From Pseudosulfitobacter pseudonitzschiae (GTDB lineage Bacteria; Pseudomonadota; Alphaproteobacteria; Rhodobacterales; Rhodobacteraceae), in NCBI RefSeq assembly GCF_900129395.1, contig NZ_FQVP01000001.1, positions 558,001 to 622,000 on the forward strand: a stretch of DNA of 64,000 nucleotides, read 5' to 3'. Shown here one piece after another: positions 8,504 through 17,184 of this stretch; within the stretch, counting starts at the first letter, position 1, and each line of letters opens with the position of its first letter. The position numbers and the translations under genes were made by a program. Under the pieces are notes generated by a model, which was not told the origin of the DNA, did no database searches, and was given only the letters and a program-made list of their open reading frames with translations.

Positions 8504-9658
8504 TCAGCTGTCCCACTTGACCGGCATTTTGACCGGCCCGCGAAAGGCCCATCCCGTGAACGGCACATCGCCCGCCAGACGCAGGTTCTTCAGGTGGGTG
8601 AACGCCAGCGGCAGCGCCACCTCGGTGATCAGACAGCGCGCGGCGGCGGCCCCTGCGCAAAAATGCGGCCCTGCACCGAAACTGATGGCAGGCTGGGTGT
8701 TGCGCGTGATGTCGAAATTGTCGGGCACGGCGAAATGCGCCTCGTCCCTGTTGGCCGAGCCATACATCAGGAACACACGGTCCTCGGGTTCAAAGGTCAC
8801 GCCCAGAACGGTATCAGCGCGGTCCACGCGGCGGGGCGACATGCCGATGGGGGAAATCCAGCGGGCGTATTCGGCAAAGGCGTCGGCCCATGTGGCCCGC
8901 CCGTCGCGGATCATTTCCAGCTGCGACGGATGGGTCAGCAGCGCCCAGATGGTGCCGGCAATCGCATCGCGCGGCTCGTTCTGGCCGCCCGAGATGATCA
9001 GCTTGATATTGGCGCGGATGCTGTCCTCGGGCAGGCCCGCGTCGGTCATCACTTGCAGGGCCGAGCGATCGGGGGGCGCGTGCGACGCATCGGTGATGTG
9101 ATCGTCGATGAACCGCGTTGCACGTTTGCAGCGGCTTTCGGTCCCCTTGTCGCCTGCATAGTTGGCACAGCCGTCAATCATCGATTGGCTGACATCGTCC
9201 ATTTCTGCGTTGGTCATCGCCTCAAGCCCGGTGATCGCCTTGAGCGCCATGGCCGACACCGGCATGGCAAAATCGGTCACCAGATTGCACGACCCGCGCG
9301 GCAGCAACCGCTTGATCTGTTCGCGTGCGGCGGCCTGAAAGATCGGTTTCCAATGCTCCTGCACGGTGCGCGGGCTGAGGGCAGGAAACAGCGCGCGGCG
9401 TTCGGCCATATGCGCCTCGCCGTCCTTGCGCATCATGTTTTCACCCATCAGGCGCGTCATCAGCCCGTCGGGCTGGCGCGAAGAGAACACCTCGGTCCGC
9501 TTTTCCTGCGCGTGGACGTCGTCGCGGCGGGTGATCAGCGTGGCCCCCAGTTCGGGCACATAGGTGACAGGTGTCTTTGCACGCATCCTTGCCAGCGCCG
9601 GATAGGGATCGGCGGCAAAGTCTCTCAGGTTGATATGGGTCACGGGTGCGTCAGACAT
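8504..9658 (-). CDS. cytochrome P450
   Basis: Haem-thiolate monooxygenase-type protein of 384 residues, soluble bacterial size. The haem-binding signature FGAGPHFCAGAAAARCL contains the proximal ligand Cys334. The K-helix ExxR appears as EYAR at residues 263-266. The I-helix reads SGGQNEPRD (residues 223-231) and lacks the usual acid-threonine pair (AGxxT) used for oxygen activation. No ferredoxin or reductase gene is nearby, and substrate cannot be inferred. The M48 protease gene follows. Confidence 0.95.
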   Translation of the reverse strand: MSDAPVTHINLRDFAADPYPALARMRAKTPVTYVPELGATLITRRDDVHAQEKRTEVFSSRQPDGLMTRLMGENMMRKDGEAHMAERRALFPALSPRTVQEHWKPIFQAAAREQIKRLLPRGSCNLVTDFAMPVSAMALKAITGLEAMTNAEMDDVSQSMIDGCANYAGDKGTESRCKRATRFIDDHITDASHAPPDRSALQVMTDAGLPEDSIRANIKLIISGGQNEPRDAIAGTIWALLTHPSQLEMIRDGRATWADAFAEYARWISPIGMSPRRVDRADTVLGVTFEPEDRVFLMYGSANRDEAHFAVPDNFDITRNTQPAISFGAGPHFCAGAAAARCLITEVALPLAFTHLKNLRLAGDVPFTGWAFRGPVKMPVKWDS

Positions 9659-9795
9659 TGCGGCACGTTACGGCGGGGCGTGATCTTCGCCAAGTGAAAT
9701 TACACAGCCCCCAAAGACTTGCGGAAATCGGCGCACGGGGAACGTAACCCAAGGGCCGACGTTGAGAGACAGTAAATAAAGGCGGGGGAAAGCAG

Positions 9796-10296
9796 ATGCC
9801 ATCGACGGGAACACTTTTGCAGGCGGGCGTCGAGGCGGCGGTCATGGTGGTTGTCATCCTGATCCTGACACGCATCAACGGATTGCGGTCCTTTTCCAAG
9901 ATGTCGGGCCACGACTTTGTCATCACGGTGGCGATGGGGTCGGTTCTGGCCAGTGTTGTGGTGGGCACGGATACCGTGGTGGCCATCGGGATAGCCGCAA
10001 TTGTCGCGCTGTTTGTGGTGCAGTCGGTGATCGGGCGGTTGCGGACACATTTTGACGTCATGCGAACGGCGGTCGACAACACACCGCTGCTGGTGATGGA
10101 AGACGGCGCGTTTCTGGATCACAACCTGACCATGGCCAAACTGACCCGCGCCGACCTGATCGGCAAACTGCGCGAGGCCAATGTGCTGCGTCTGGACGAG
10201 GTGCGCGCCGTGGTTTTTGAGCCAACGGGCGACATCAGCGTCCTGCACGGCGATCGCACCGTACAGGACGACCTGTTGGAGGGTGTGCGGCGTTAA
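9796..10296 (+). CDS. DUF421-family membrane protein (YetF-like)
   Basis: Protein of 166 residues. It has three hydrophobic segments near residues 8-25, 45-60 and 60-80 (VMVVVILILTRI, VAMGSVLASVVVG, IAAIVALFVVQSVIG), followed by a cytoplasmic domain with NTPLLVMEDGAFLDHNLTMAKLTRADLIGKLREANV. This domain arrangement fits DUF421/YetF proteins, whose function is unclear. The start ATG 9796 is preceded by GGGGGAAAG. Its stop shares TTAA with the convergent VWA gene. Confidence 0.87.
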   Translation: MPSTGTLLQAGVEAAVMVVVILILTRINGLRSFSKMSGHDFVITVAMGSVLASVVVGTDTVVAIGIAAIVALFVVQSVIGRLRTHFDVMRTAVDNTPLLVMEDGAFLDHNLTMAKLTRADLIGKLREANVLRLDEVRAVVFEPTGDISVLHGDRTVQDDLLEGVRR

Positions 10297-11480
10297 CGCG
10301 TCAGCGCCTTCATCCCCCGCGATAGACCTTCCAGCGTCATCGGCACCATCGCATCCGGCCCCATGATCTCGCGGATCATCTTGATCGACTGGGTATAGTC
10401 CCAGTATTTCTCGGGGATCGGGTTGATCCACAGCGTGCTGTTCCACTGCGCGCGCACCCGTTCCAGCCAGACCTGACCGCTTTCGGGGTTCCAATGTTCG
10501 TTGGCCCCGCCGGGATAGGCGATCTCATAGGGTGACATGGACGCGTCGCCCACGAAGATGCATTTGTAATCCGGCCCATAGGTGCGCAGCACCTCGTGCG
10601 TGGGGGTCTGCGCGTCCCAGCGGCGGCGGTTGTCGCGCCACACGCCTTCGTACAGGCAGTTGTGGAAATAGAAATGTTCCATGTGCTTGAATTCGGACTT
10701 GGCCGCCGAAAACAGCTCTTCCATGACTTTGACGTGGGGGTCCATCGACCCGCCGATGTCCAGAAACAACAGCACTTTGACGGCGTTGCGCCGCTCGGGG
10801 CGGGTTTTCACGTCCAGATAGCCATGTTCGGCGGTGGCGCGGATGGTGCCGTTCAGGTCCAGCTCTTCCTGGGCGCCGTCGCGCGCCCAGCGGCGCAGAC
10901 GTTTCAGGGCCACCTTGATGTTGCGCGTGCCCAGTTCGACCGTGTCGTCCAGATTGCGAAACTCACGCTTGTCCCAGACCTTGACCGCGCGCTGGTGGCG
11001 GGACTTGTCCTGACCGATGCGCACGCCTTCGGGGTTGTAGCCATAGGCGCCAAAGGGCGAGGTGCCCGCGGTGCCGATCCACTTCGATCCGCCCTGGTGG
11101 CGTTTTTTCTGTTCTTCCAGACGCTTTTTCAGCGTCTCCATCAGCTTTTCGAACCCGCCTGCGGCTTCGATCTCGGCCTTTTCTTCGGGGCTCAGGTGCT
11201 TTTCGGCCAGCTTTTCCAGCCAGTCGGCGGGAATGTCCACGGCCTCCAGTACCTGCTCGATGCTGATCTCCTCCAACCCGTCAAAGGTGGCGGCAAAGGC
11301 GCGGTCGAACTTGTCGATGTTGCGCTCGTCCTTCACCATCGACACGCGGGCCAGGTAATAGAACGCCTCGACGTCATAGGTCGCCAGACCCGCCTTCATG
11401 CCTTCGAGAAAGGCCAGGAATTCGCGCAGCGACACCGGCACACCGGCCTTGCGCAACTGATCGAAGAACCGCAGAAACAT
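10293..11480 (-). CDS. VWA-domain protein, CoxE-like
   Basis: Protein of 395 residues starting MFLRFFDQLRKAGVPVSL. The N-terminal half is helical and charged (EEKAEIEAAGGFEKLMETL). The C-terminal half is a von Willebrand A fold with the MIDAS-like VLLFLDIGGSMDPHV at residues 237-250, a DxGxS variant of DxSxS. Such proteins pair with MoxR AAA+ ATPases in metal-centre insertion or complex remodelling, and a MoxR gene lies upstream on the same strand. The start overlaps the stop of a tiny membrane-protein gene (TGATG). The frame upstream of 11480 is open but belongs to that gene's shadow. Confidence 0.88.
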   Translation of the reverse strand: MFLRFFDQLRKAGVPVSLREFLAFLEGMKAGLATYDVEAFYYLARVSMVKDERNIDKFDRAFAATFDGLEEISIEQVLEAVDIPADWLEKLAEKHLSPEEKAEIEAAGGFEKLMETLKKRLEEQKKRHQGGSKWIGTAGTSPFGAYGYNPEGVRIGQDKSRHQRAVKVWDKREFRNLDDTVELGTRNIKVALKRLRRWARDGAQEELDLNGTIRATAEHGYLDVKTRPERRNAVKVLLFLDIGGSMDPHVKVMEELFSAAKSEFKHMEHFYFHNCLYEGVWRDNRRRWDAQTPTHEVLRTYGPDYKCIFVGDASMSPYEIAYPGGANEHWNPESGQVWLERVRAQWNSTLWINPIPEKYWDYTQSIKMIREIMGPDAMVPMTLEGLSRGMKALTR

Positions 11481-11647
11481 CAGCCGGCAGCCCTGTCGAT
11501 CAACACGGTGACAATCAGCCCGACAAGGGCAAAGGCGATGCCATATCCGGCGGCGTATTGTGCGATGTCCAGCCGGTTGCCCTTGCGGCGACGCGCGGTT
11601 AGCCCGCCGACGATGGCTCCGATTATTGCCCCTGCGATCACGATCAT
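11480..11647 (-). CDS. 55-residue two-helix membrane protein
   Basis: The short frame starts MIVIAGAIIGAIVGGLTARR and ends LIVTVLIDRAAG. It has two hydrophobic segments (residues 2-17 and 35-51) joined by a basic turn RRRKGNRLD. The stop overlaps the VWA start (TGATG), and the start is 12 bases after the DUF2927 stop, so it sits in frame with an operon. I know no function; glycine-rich twin helices are common in small helper proteins of the inner membrane. Confidence 0.7.
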   Translation of the reverse strand: MIVIAGAIIGAIVGGLTARRRKGNRLDIAQYAAGYGIAFALVGLIVTVLIDRAAG

Positions 11648-11659
11648 ATCTGCACCCGT

Positions 11660-13015
11660 TTATCCGTTGAGCGGGTTCAGCGACGCAATCTCGCGCTCCT
11701 TGGCCCGCACAGCCCAGTCTGGACCAAAGCCGTACCGCGCCCACCCCAGGCTGTCCACCCTGACACGACGTGCTTCGGCGTGCCGTCCCGTCAGTTCCAG
11801 CGCCTCGGCGCGCAACATCAGCAAGGTTGACAGAAGGGCCGCGTTTTCGCTTGCGGCGGCCAGGTCAACATAAGGGTCCACCTGTGCCAGGGCCTGCTCG
11901 CCCTCGCCACGGCTGATGGCATAGGCGGCCAGCTGTGTCGCCACATAGGCGCGGTGCAGTTCGGCACCCGGCGTCGCGGCGTAATAGCGGTCGGCAAGGA
12001 GAAAATGCTGTTGTGCCGCTTCCGCGTCGGAATTCATCAGCAAACGCCCGTTGGCATAATGGGCAAAGGCAAGGCGATGGTCGGTCCAGCCCAGCTGGGT
12101 CGCGATTGCCAGCATCTGCGCCGCCGCCGAACGGCGCTGGCTTGGCGAGGCACCGGGGCCAAGCGCGGTTTGCACGGCATCCGACCATGCGCGCGGTGTC
12201 TCCGAGATCGGGTGCGCGGGCCGACCCTGTCCGGCGGGATTGATGCGGGCAAACACTTTCGGCAACTGCGCTGCCACCTGCGCGCGTGTCATCCCGGTCT
12301 GCAATTCGGGCGCGTAATAGGCCCGCAGCATCATCATATCAAAGCCGGTCAGAACCGTGTGCACGTTGTCGTCGTTGAACACCGAATCCGGCAGCCGGTA
12401 CAGATCGTTCAACGGCCCGATGGCCTGGGCCAACTCCTCGTGCAGGCAATCGCGGGCCTCTTGCGGGCTGGCGTCATTGGGCAGGAAAATCGCCAGCTTT
12501 TCGCGTTTCTCCAACGCGCTCCAGCTGGTGCGCGACGACCGGCGCATATGGCGATATTCGTCCAGCGACGACACGTTCGGCACCACGAAACAGGCCGCAT
12601 CGGGAATGGTGCGGCGGATGTCGTCGCGCGCGACGGCCTGAATGGTGATATTGGCCTGTGCGCCCGTTGTGCGGCTGATGTCGATGCCCGCCTCGGTGCG
12701 CAACCGGGTGATCAGACGGTTCAGATCGGGGCTGAGCGAGGCAGGTGGCGCGCCGGTCACGCGCACGGTGATCGGCCCGTCAAAGCGGGTAAAGATCGAC
12801 AGCGCACGCCCCGATTCCAGCGCAAAGCTGAGCGCCAGGAAATCCTGCGCCAGGTCGGCATTCGACTTGACCGTGCGCACCGGGTGCGCGGTGGCAAAGA
12901 CCTTCATCGCGGGCAGGGCCTGTTGCGGTGCGATGGCGCGCGTCGGGATGTCGTTGTGCGACACCGGCATACAGGCGTTCAGCACCAGCACCGCAGGAAG
13001 CATAAGCTTGCGCAT
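11660..13015 (-). CDS. DUF2927-domain lipoprotein
   Basis: Protein of 451 residues. The start MRKLMLPAVLVLNAC is a lipoprotein signal with the lipobox cysteine at residue 15. The middle region (ITVRVTGAPPASLSPDLNRL, then CLHEELAQAIGPLNDLYRL and DSVFNDDNVHTVLTGFD) matches DUF2927, a family of exported proteins of unknown role with a zincin-like HExxx motif. The C-terminal ~150 residues are alanine-rich helical repeats that may be TPR/SEL1-like (ARADRYYAATPGAELHRAY-type text). It overlaps the upstream GNAT gene by one base (TGATG) and is followed by the tiny membrane protein and the VWA gene. Confidence 0.82.
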   Translation of the reverse strand: MRKLMLPAVLVLNACMPVSHNDIPTRAIAPQQALPAMKVFATAHPVRTVKSNADLAQDFLALSFALESGRALSIFTRFDGPITVRVTGAPPASLSPDLNRLITRLRTEAGIDISRTTGAQANITIQAVARDDIRRTIPDAACFVVPNVSSLDEYRHMRRSSRTSWSALEKREKLAIFLPNDASPQEARDCLHEELAQAIGPLNDLYRLPDSVFNDDNVHTVLTGFDMMMLRAYYAPELQTGMTRAQVAAQLPKVFARINPAGQGRPAHPISETPRAWSDAVQTALGPGASPSQRRSAAAQMLAIATQLGWTDHRLAFAHYANGRLLMNSDAEAAQQHFLLADRYYAATPGAELHRAYVATQLAAYAISRGEGEQALAQVDPYVDLAAASENAALLSTLLMLRAEALELTGRHAEARRVRVDSLGWARYGFGPDWAVRAKEREIASLNPLNG

Positions 13016-13470
13016 CAGCTTCTCGTGTATTTGATGAACGGCGACTTGGTCCCGATCCGGTCATAAAGCTGACGGGCGGTGTGGTTGAAATCCTGCGTAA
13101 GCCAATAGACCGACGGCGCGCCCGCAGCGTCCGCCGCGGCATAGACCGCCTCGATCAGCGCGCGGCCCACGCCCATGCCGCGCACGTCCGGGTCGGCATA
13201 CAGGTCTTGCAAATAACAGGTGTCTTCGACCTTCCAGCCGTGGCGGTGGAACAGGTAATGGGTCAGGCCCACCAGCTTGCCATCCACTTCTGCCACCAGA
13301 CAGGAATAATCACGCGGGTCGTCGCCCAGCAGACGGTCGAAATAAACATCGTAAATCTCGGGTGGCAGGGTGGTTTCGTAGTAATCCAGATAGCCGGTCC
13401 ACAACACGCCCCAGCGGTCGCGATCCGAGGCGACCAACGGGCGCACCTGAACTGATGTGTTGTCTGCCAT
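13015..13470 (-). CDS. GNAT-family N-acetyltransferase
   Basis: Protein of 151 residues. It shows the GNAT acetyl-CoA core: LQDLYADPDVRGMGVGRALIEAVYAAADAAG, with the R-x-x-G-x-G/A loop (RGMGVG), followed by VYWLTQDFNHTARQLYDRIG, which is the usual strand-helix exit of the fold. Substrate is unknown. It starts the tight run GNAT-DUF2927-small membrane protein-VWA, all overlapping or within 12 bases. Confidence 0.9.
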   Translation of the reverse strand: MADNTSVQVRPLVASDRDRWGVLWTGYLDYYETTLPPEIYDVYFDRLLGDDPRDYSCLVAEVDGKLVGLTHYLFHRHGWKVEDTCYLQDLYADPDVRGMGVGRALIEAVYAAADAAGAPSVYWLTQDFNHTARQLYDRIGTKSPFIKYTRS

Positions 13471-13703
13471 TGGTTTGCCTGTCTTTTATTGCGTCTGTTT
13501 CAGGGTCTTTTTGCCCTGCATCCCGACCTTGATAGGGGACGATTGAGGCAACTTCATGACACTTTTGACAGTATACCCGTTGCTCTGACAAGTCACGTGG
13601 ATCAACACCGCCCCGGTGCAACAATACCCCGAGCTGAACGGCAAGACCGCGCCGACATGCGACGCGATCTGCCTTAATTTTCATCATTTCGGGCGGCGCG
13701 GCC

Positions 13704-14546
13704 TCAGCGTTGCTGACCGCGCGCCATGAACGCCAGTCGCTCGAACAAATGCACGTCCTGTTCGTTCTTCAACAAGGCACCGTGCAGCTTGGGCAGGGCG
13801 GATTTTCCGTCGGATTTCAGGTCCTCGGCGCTCATGTCCTCGGCGAGCAGAAGCTTGAGCCAATCCAGAACTTCCGAGGTCGACGGCTTTTTCTTCAGGC
13901 CGGCCTGTTCGCGGATCTCGAAAAACTGCGTCAGCGCCGTGGTCAGAAGCTGTTCCTTGATGCCGGGGTGGTGCACTTCGACGATGGTGCGCAGCGTGTC
14001 CATGTCGGGGAACTGGATGTAGTGAAAGAAGCAACGGCGCAGGAATGCATCGGGCAATTCCTTTTCGTTGTTCGAGGTAATGATAACGATGGGCCGGTTT
14101 TCGGCACGGATTGTTTCGCCGGTCTCGTAGACGAAAAACTCCATCTTATCAATCTCTTGCAGCAGATCATTCGGAAATTCGATGTCGGCCTTGTCGATCT
14201 CGTCGATCAGCAGCACGACCTTTTCCTTCGCCTCGAACGCCTCCCACAGTTTGCCCTTGCGGATATAGTTCGAGACGTCGTGGACTTTTTCCTCGCCCAA
14301 CTGGCTGTCCCGCAGACGGCTGACCGCGTCGTATTCGTACAGACCCTGTTGCGCGCGGGTGGTCGATTTGATGTTCCACTCGATCAGCCGCAGCCCCAGC
14401 GAATTGGCGACCTGCTTGGCCAGTTCGGTCTTGCCCGTGCCCGGCTCGCCCTTGACCAGCAGGGGGCGCTCCAATGTGACGGCGGCGTTGACGGCAATGG
14501 TCAGATCGTCGGTTGCCACATAGCTTTCTGTGCCGGTGAATTTCAT
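13704..14546 (-). CDS. MoxR-family AAA+ ATPase
   Basis: Protein of 280 residues starting MKFTGTESYVATDDLTIAVN, chosen because GAGGG precedes ATG 14546 by eight bases. Walker A is GEPGTGKTE (residues 33-41), Walker B is LLIDEID (112-118), and sensor 1 is VIITSNNEKELPDAFLRRC. MoxR ATPases act with VWA partners as chaperones that insert cofactors or remodel complexes. The likely partner is the CoxE-like VWA protein at 10293-11480, separated here by GNAT, DUF2927 and a small membrane protein. Confidence 0.93.
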   Translation of the reverse strand: MKFTGTESYVATDDLTIAVNAAVTLERPLLVKGEPGTGKTELAKQVANSLGLRLIEWNIKSTTRAQQGLYEYDAVSRLRDSQLGEEKVHDVSNYIRKGKLWEAFEAKEKVVLLIDEIDKADIEFPNDLLQEIDKMEFFVYETGETIRAENRPIVIITSNNEKELPDAFLRRCFFHYIQFPDMDTLRTIVEVHHPGIKEQLLTTALTQFFEIREQAGLKKKPSTSEVLDWLKLLLAEDMSAEDLKSDGKSALPKLHGALLKNEQDVHLFERLAFMARGQQR

Positions 14547-14718
14547 CTGGAATACCCTCATTTCGAAACGCAGTTTCACTGCAATTTGCCCCAGCCATGC
14601 CGCATTGTGTAGTGACATTCAACCGCGCCTGTATTAGACGCTGCGGCAGGGGGCCAATGCTTCGCGTAGAATGGTAGAATTTCACATGAACAGTGTCGGC
14701 CAAGTTGAGGGGAAATCT

Positions 14719-15141
14719 ATGAAACAGGAAAATTTTCTGCCAAAGGACTATAGTCCGGCAGAGGACGAACCGTTCATGAATGAACGGCAGGTGGAATATT
14801 TCCGGCGCAAGCTGCTGAACTGGAAAATCGAACTCCAGGCCGGCAGCCGTGACACCATCGAGGGGCTGCAGGACGGCACACGCAATATCCCCGATGTCGC
14901 AGATCGCGCCTCTGAAGAAACCGACCGCGCGCTGGAATTGCGCACGCGGGATCGCCAGCGCAAACTGGTCAGCAAGATCGACGCAGCCCTGCGCCGCATC
15001 GAAGAAGGTGAATACGGGTATTGCTCGGTCACGGGCGAACCGATTTCCCTGAAACGCCTGGACGCACGCCCTATCGCCACCATGAGCCTTGAGGCGCAGG
15101 AGCGCCACGAGCGCCGCGAGAAAGTGCACCGCGACGACTGA
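14719..15141 (+). CDS. dksA: DksA, RNA polymerase-binding regulator
   Basis: Protein of 140 residues that, with ppGpp, would adjust transcription initiation by binding the RNA polymerase secondary channel. Start ATG 14719 has GAGGGG at 14707-14712. The coiled-coil tip holds D59xxD62xA64 (DVADRA), equal to the functional DxxDxA of E. coli DksA. The zinc-finger region keeps the spacing of the four ligands but has C102, T105, S123 and A126, so only one cysteine remains. Rhodobacter sphaeroides DksA is reported to work with a similarly cysteine-poor finger. The stop overlaps the FAD monooxygenase start (TGATG). Confidence 0.93.
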   Translation: MKQENFLPKDYSPAEDEPFMNERQVEYFRRKLLNWKIELQAGSRDTIEGLQDGTRNIPDVADRASEETDRALELRTRDRQRKLVSKIDAALRRIEEGEYGYCSVTGEPISLKRLDARPIATMSLEAQERHERREKVHRDD

Positions 15142-16295
15142 TGTCGCATCTTGAAAACGCATCCGTCGCCATCATCGGCGGCGGCATCGGAGGGCTGGCG
15201 GCTGCGCTGGCCTTTTCGCGTTTTGGCGCGGGCGTAACGGTCTATGAGCAGGCGGATGCGCTGACCGAAGTGGGTGCCGGCATCCAGATCACCCCCAACG
15301 GCGGCCGTGTTCTGGCCGCACTGGGGCTGGCCGGGCAACTGGACGCTTTCAGCCTGCGCGCGCAAGCGGTGCAACCGCGCGACGGGCTGACGGGACGGGC
15401 CATCGCGCGCTTTGACCTGAAAGACCAGACGCCGCCCTATCGCTTTTTCCACCGTGCCGCGCTGATTGACCTGTTGGCCACGTCCTGCCGTCAGGCGGGG
15501 GTGACGGTCCACCTTGGTGCACGTGTCGACGCGGTCACGACGGATGGCACTGTCCGGACGGGCCAGGGGGACCATGCGCACGCTCTGGTGGTTGGCGCGG
15601 ATGGGTTGCATTCCGTGGCGCGGGGGTTGCTCAACGGGCAGGGCGCGCCGTTTTTTACGGGTCAGGTTGCATGGCGCGGCATTGTCGCCGCATCCGATGT
15701 GCCACCTGTCGCCAACATCTGGATGGCCCCGGGCAAACATGTGGTGACCTATCCGCTGAAAGGTGGCCTGCTGAACGTGGTCGCGGTGCAGGAACGCACC
15801 GACTGGGCCGCCGAAGGCTGGCACCACGACGATGCCCCCGCAAACCTGCAAGCGGCCTTTGCCGACACCTGCGCAGAGCTCAAAACCTTGATCGGGCAGG
15901 TCGAAACGCCAAAACTCTGGGGCCTGTTCCGGCATCCGGTCGCGCAACACTGGCACCGCGACCGGCTTGCCATCCTCGGTGATGCCGCCCACCCGACGCT
16001 GCCGTTTCTGGCGCAAGGCGCCAATCTCGCGCTCGAGGACGCCTGGACCCTCGCAGCGTGCTGCGCGGCGGCCCCCTTGGCCGAAGCATTGCCCGCATAC
16101 CAGGCCAAACGCGCCCAACGCGTCGCCCGCGCCATCGCTGCCGCCAATGCCAATGCAAAGAACTATCACCTGGACGGCCTGCAACGCCGCATCGCGCACG
16201 CAGGGCTGCGCACATTGGGCACACTCGCGCCAAATGCCTTTCTCAAGCGGCTAAGCTGGCTTTACGACCACGACGTAACGGGTTCTTTTCGCTGA
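15141..16295 (+). CDS. FAD-dependent aromatic-type monooxygenase
   Basis: Protein of 384 residues of the salicylate-hydroxylase/UbiH-like flavoprotein class. It has the dinucleotide motif IIGGGIGGLAAALAFSRFG at the N terminus, the DG motif VVGADGLHSVAR near residue 150, and the GD motif ILGDAAHPTLPFLAQGANLA near residue 275. The usual length is 380-400 residues, so it is intact. Substrate is not evident. It is translationally coupled to dksA, an unusual partner, and no ring-cleavage genes are nearby. Confidence 0.9.
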   Translation: MSHLENASVAIIGGGIGGLAAALAFSRFGAGVTVYEQADALTEVGAGIQITPNGGRVLAALGLAGQLDAFSLRAQAVQPRDGLTGRAIARFDLKDQTPPYRFFHRAALIDLLATSCRQAGVTVHLGARVDAVTTDGTVRTGQGDHAHALVVGADGLHSVARGLLNGQGAPFFTGQVAWRGIVAASDVPPVANIWMAPGKHVVTYPLKGGLLNVVAVQERTDWAAEGWHHDDAPANLQAAFADTCAELKTLIGQVETPKLWGLFRHPVAQHWHRDRLAILGDAAHPTLPFLAQGANLALEDAWTLAACCAAAPLAEALPAYQAKRAQRVARAIAAANANAKNYHLDGLQRRIAHAGLRTLGTLAPNAFLKRLSWLYDHDVTGSFR

Positions 16296-16333
16296 GAATA
16301 TTCCGGACGGGTCTGGGGGCAGAGCCGCCGAAA

Positions 16334-17116
16334 TCAGGCGGCCAGTTCGACCCAGACCGGCACGTGATCCGACGGCTTGTCCAGACCGCGCACATCGCGT
16401 TCGATGCCTGCGTCGGTCATCATGTCGGCCACGGCGGGCGACAACAGGAAATGGTCGATGCGGATGCCGTCGTTGCGGTTCCACGCACCGGCCTGATAAT
16501 CCCAGAACGAATACTGGCCGGGGCGCGGATCGCGGGTGCGGAAGGCTTCGGTCAGGCCCAGGTTCAGAATCCGGCGATAAGCCTCGCGCGAGTCCAGACG
16601 GAACAGCGCGTCCTCGCGCCAGGCCTCGGGGCGCGCGGCGTCTTCGGCCTGGGGGATGATGTTGTAATCGCCCGCCATCAGGAACGGCATTTCCTCGGCC
16701 AGCAAAGCCTCGGCGCGGGCCTGCATACGGGCCATCCACGCCAGCTTGTAATCATACTTCGGCCCCGGCACCGGATTGCCGTTTGGCAGGTACAGACCGC
16801 ACAGGCGCACGGCCTCGTTTTCACCAACCACAGTCGCCTCGATCCAGCGGGCCTGTTCGTCTTCGTCGTCGCCGGGTAATCCACGGGTTACCTCTTCAAG
16901 AGGCAGTTTCGACAGGATGCCGACACCGTTGAACGACTTTTGCCCGTGCACTTCGACGTTATAGCCGCGTTCCTCGAACAACTCGCGCGGAAAGCCTTCG
17001 TCGACGGATTTGATCTCTTGCAGCAACACCACGTCGGGCTGGAACGCGTCCAGCCAGTCGGGCAGGGCCTGCGCCCGCGCCTTGATGCCGTTGATGTTGA
17101 ATGTCGCGATTTTCAT
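16334..17116 (-). CDS. xthA: exodeoxyribonuclease III
   Basis: Protein of 260 residues, an AP endonuclease and 3'-5' exonuclease of base-excision repair. It starts MKIATFNINGIKARAQALPD and shows the EEP-fold catalytic motifs LLQEIK (Glu metal ligand), LYLPNGNPV, MAGDYNIIP (Asp/Asn pair), and SDHVPVWVEL with the catalytic His. Length is normal for the family. It lies 68 bases from the erpA stop, in the same direction. Confidence 0.96.
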   Translation of the reverse strand: MKIATFNINGIKARAQALPDWLDAFQPDVVLLQEIKSVDEGFPRELFEERGYNVEVHGQKSFNGVGILSKLPLEEVTRGLPGDDEDEQARWIEATVVGENEAVRLCGLYLPNGNPVPGPKYDYKLAWMARMQARAEALLAEEMPFLMAGDYNIIPQAEDAARPEAWREDALFRLDSREAYRRILNLGLTEAFRTRDPRPGQYSFWDYQAGAWNRNDGIRIDHFLLSPAVADMMTDAGIERDVRGLDKPSDHVPVWVELAA

Positions 17117-17184
17117 CTGCTGGCCCTCTGCGCTGCTGGTGTCTCAGCTATCGCCGATCAGGGCGCGGGGGGCAAGCGGATGGA

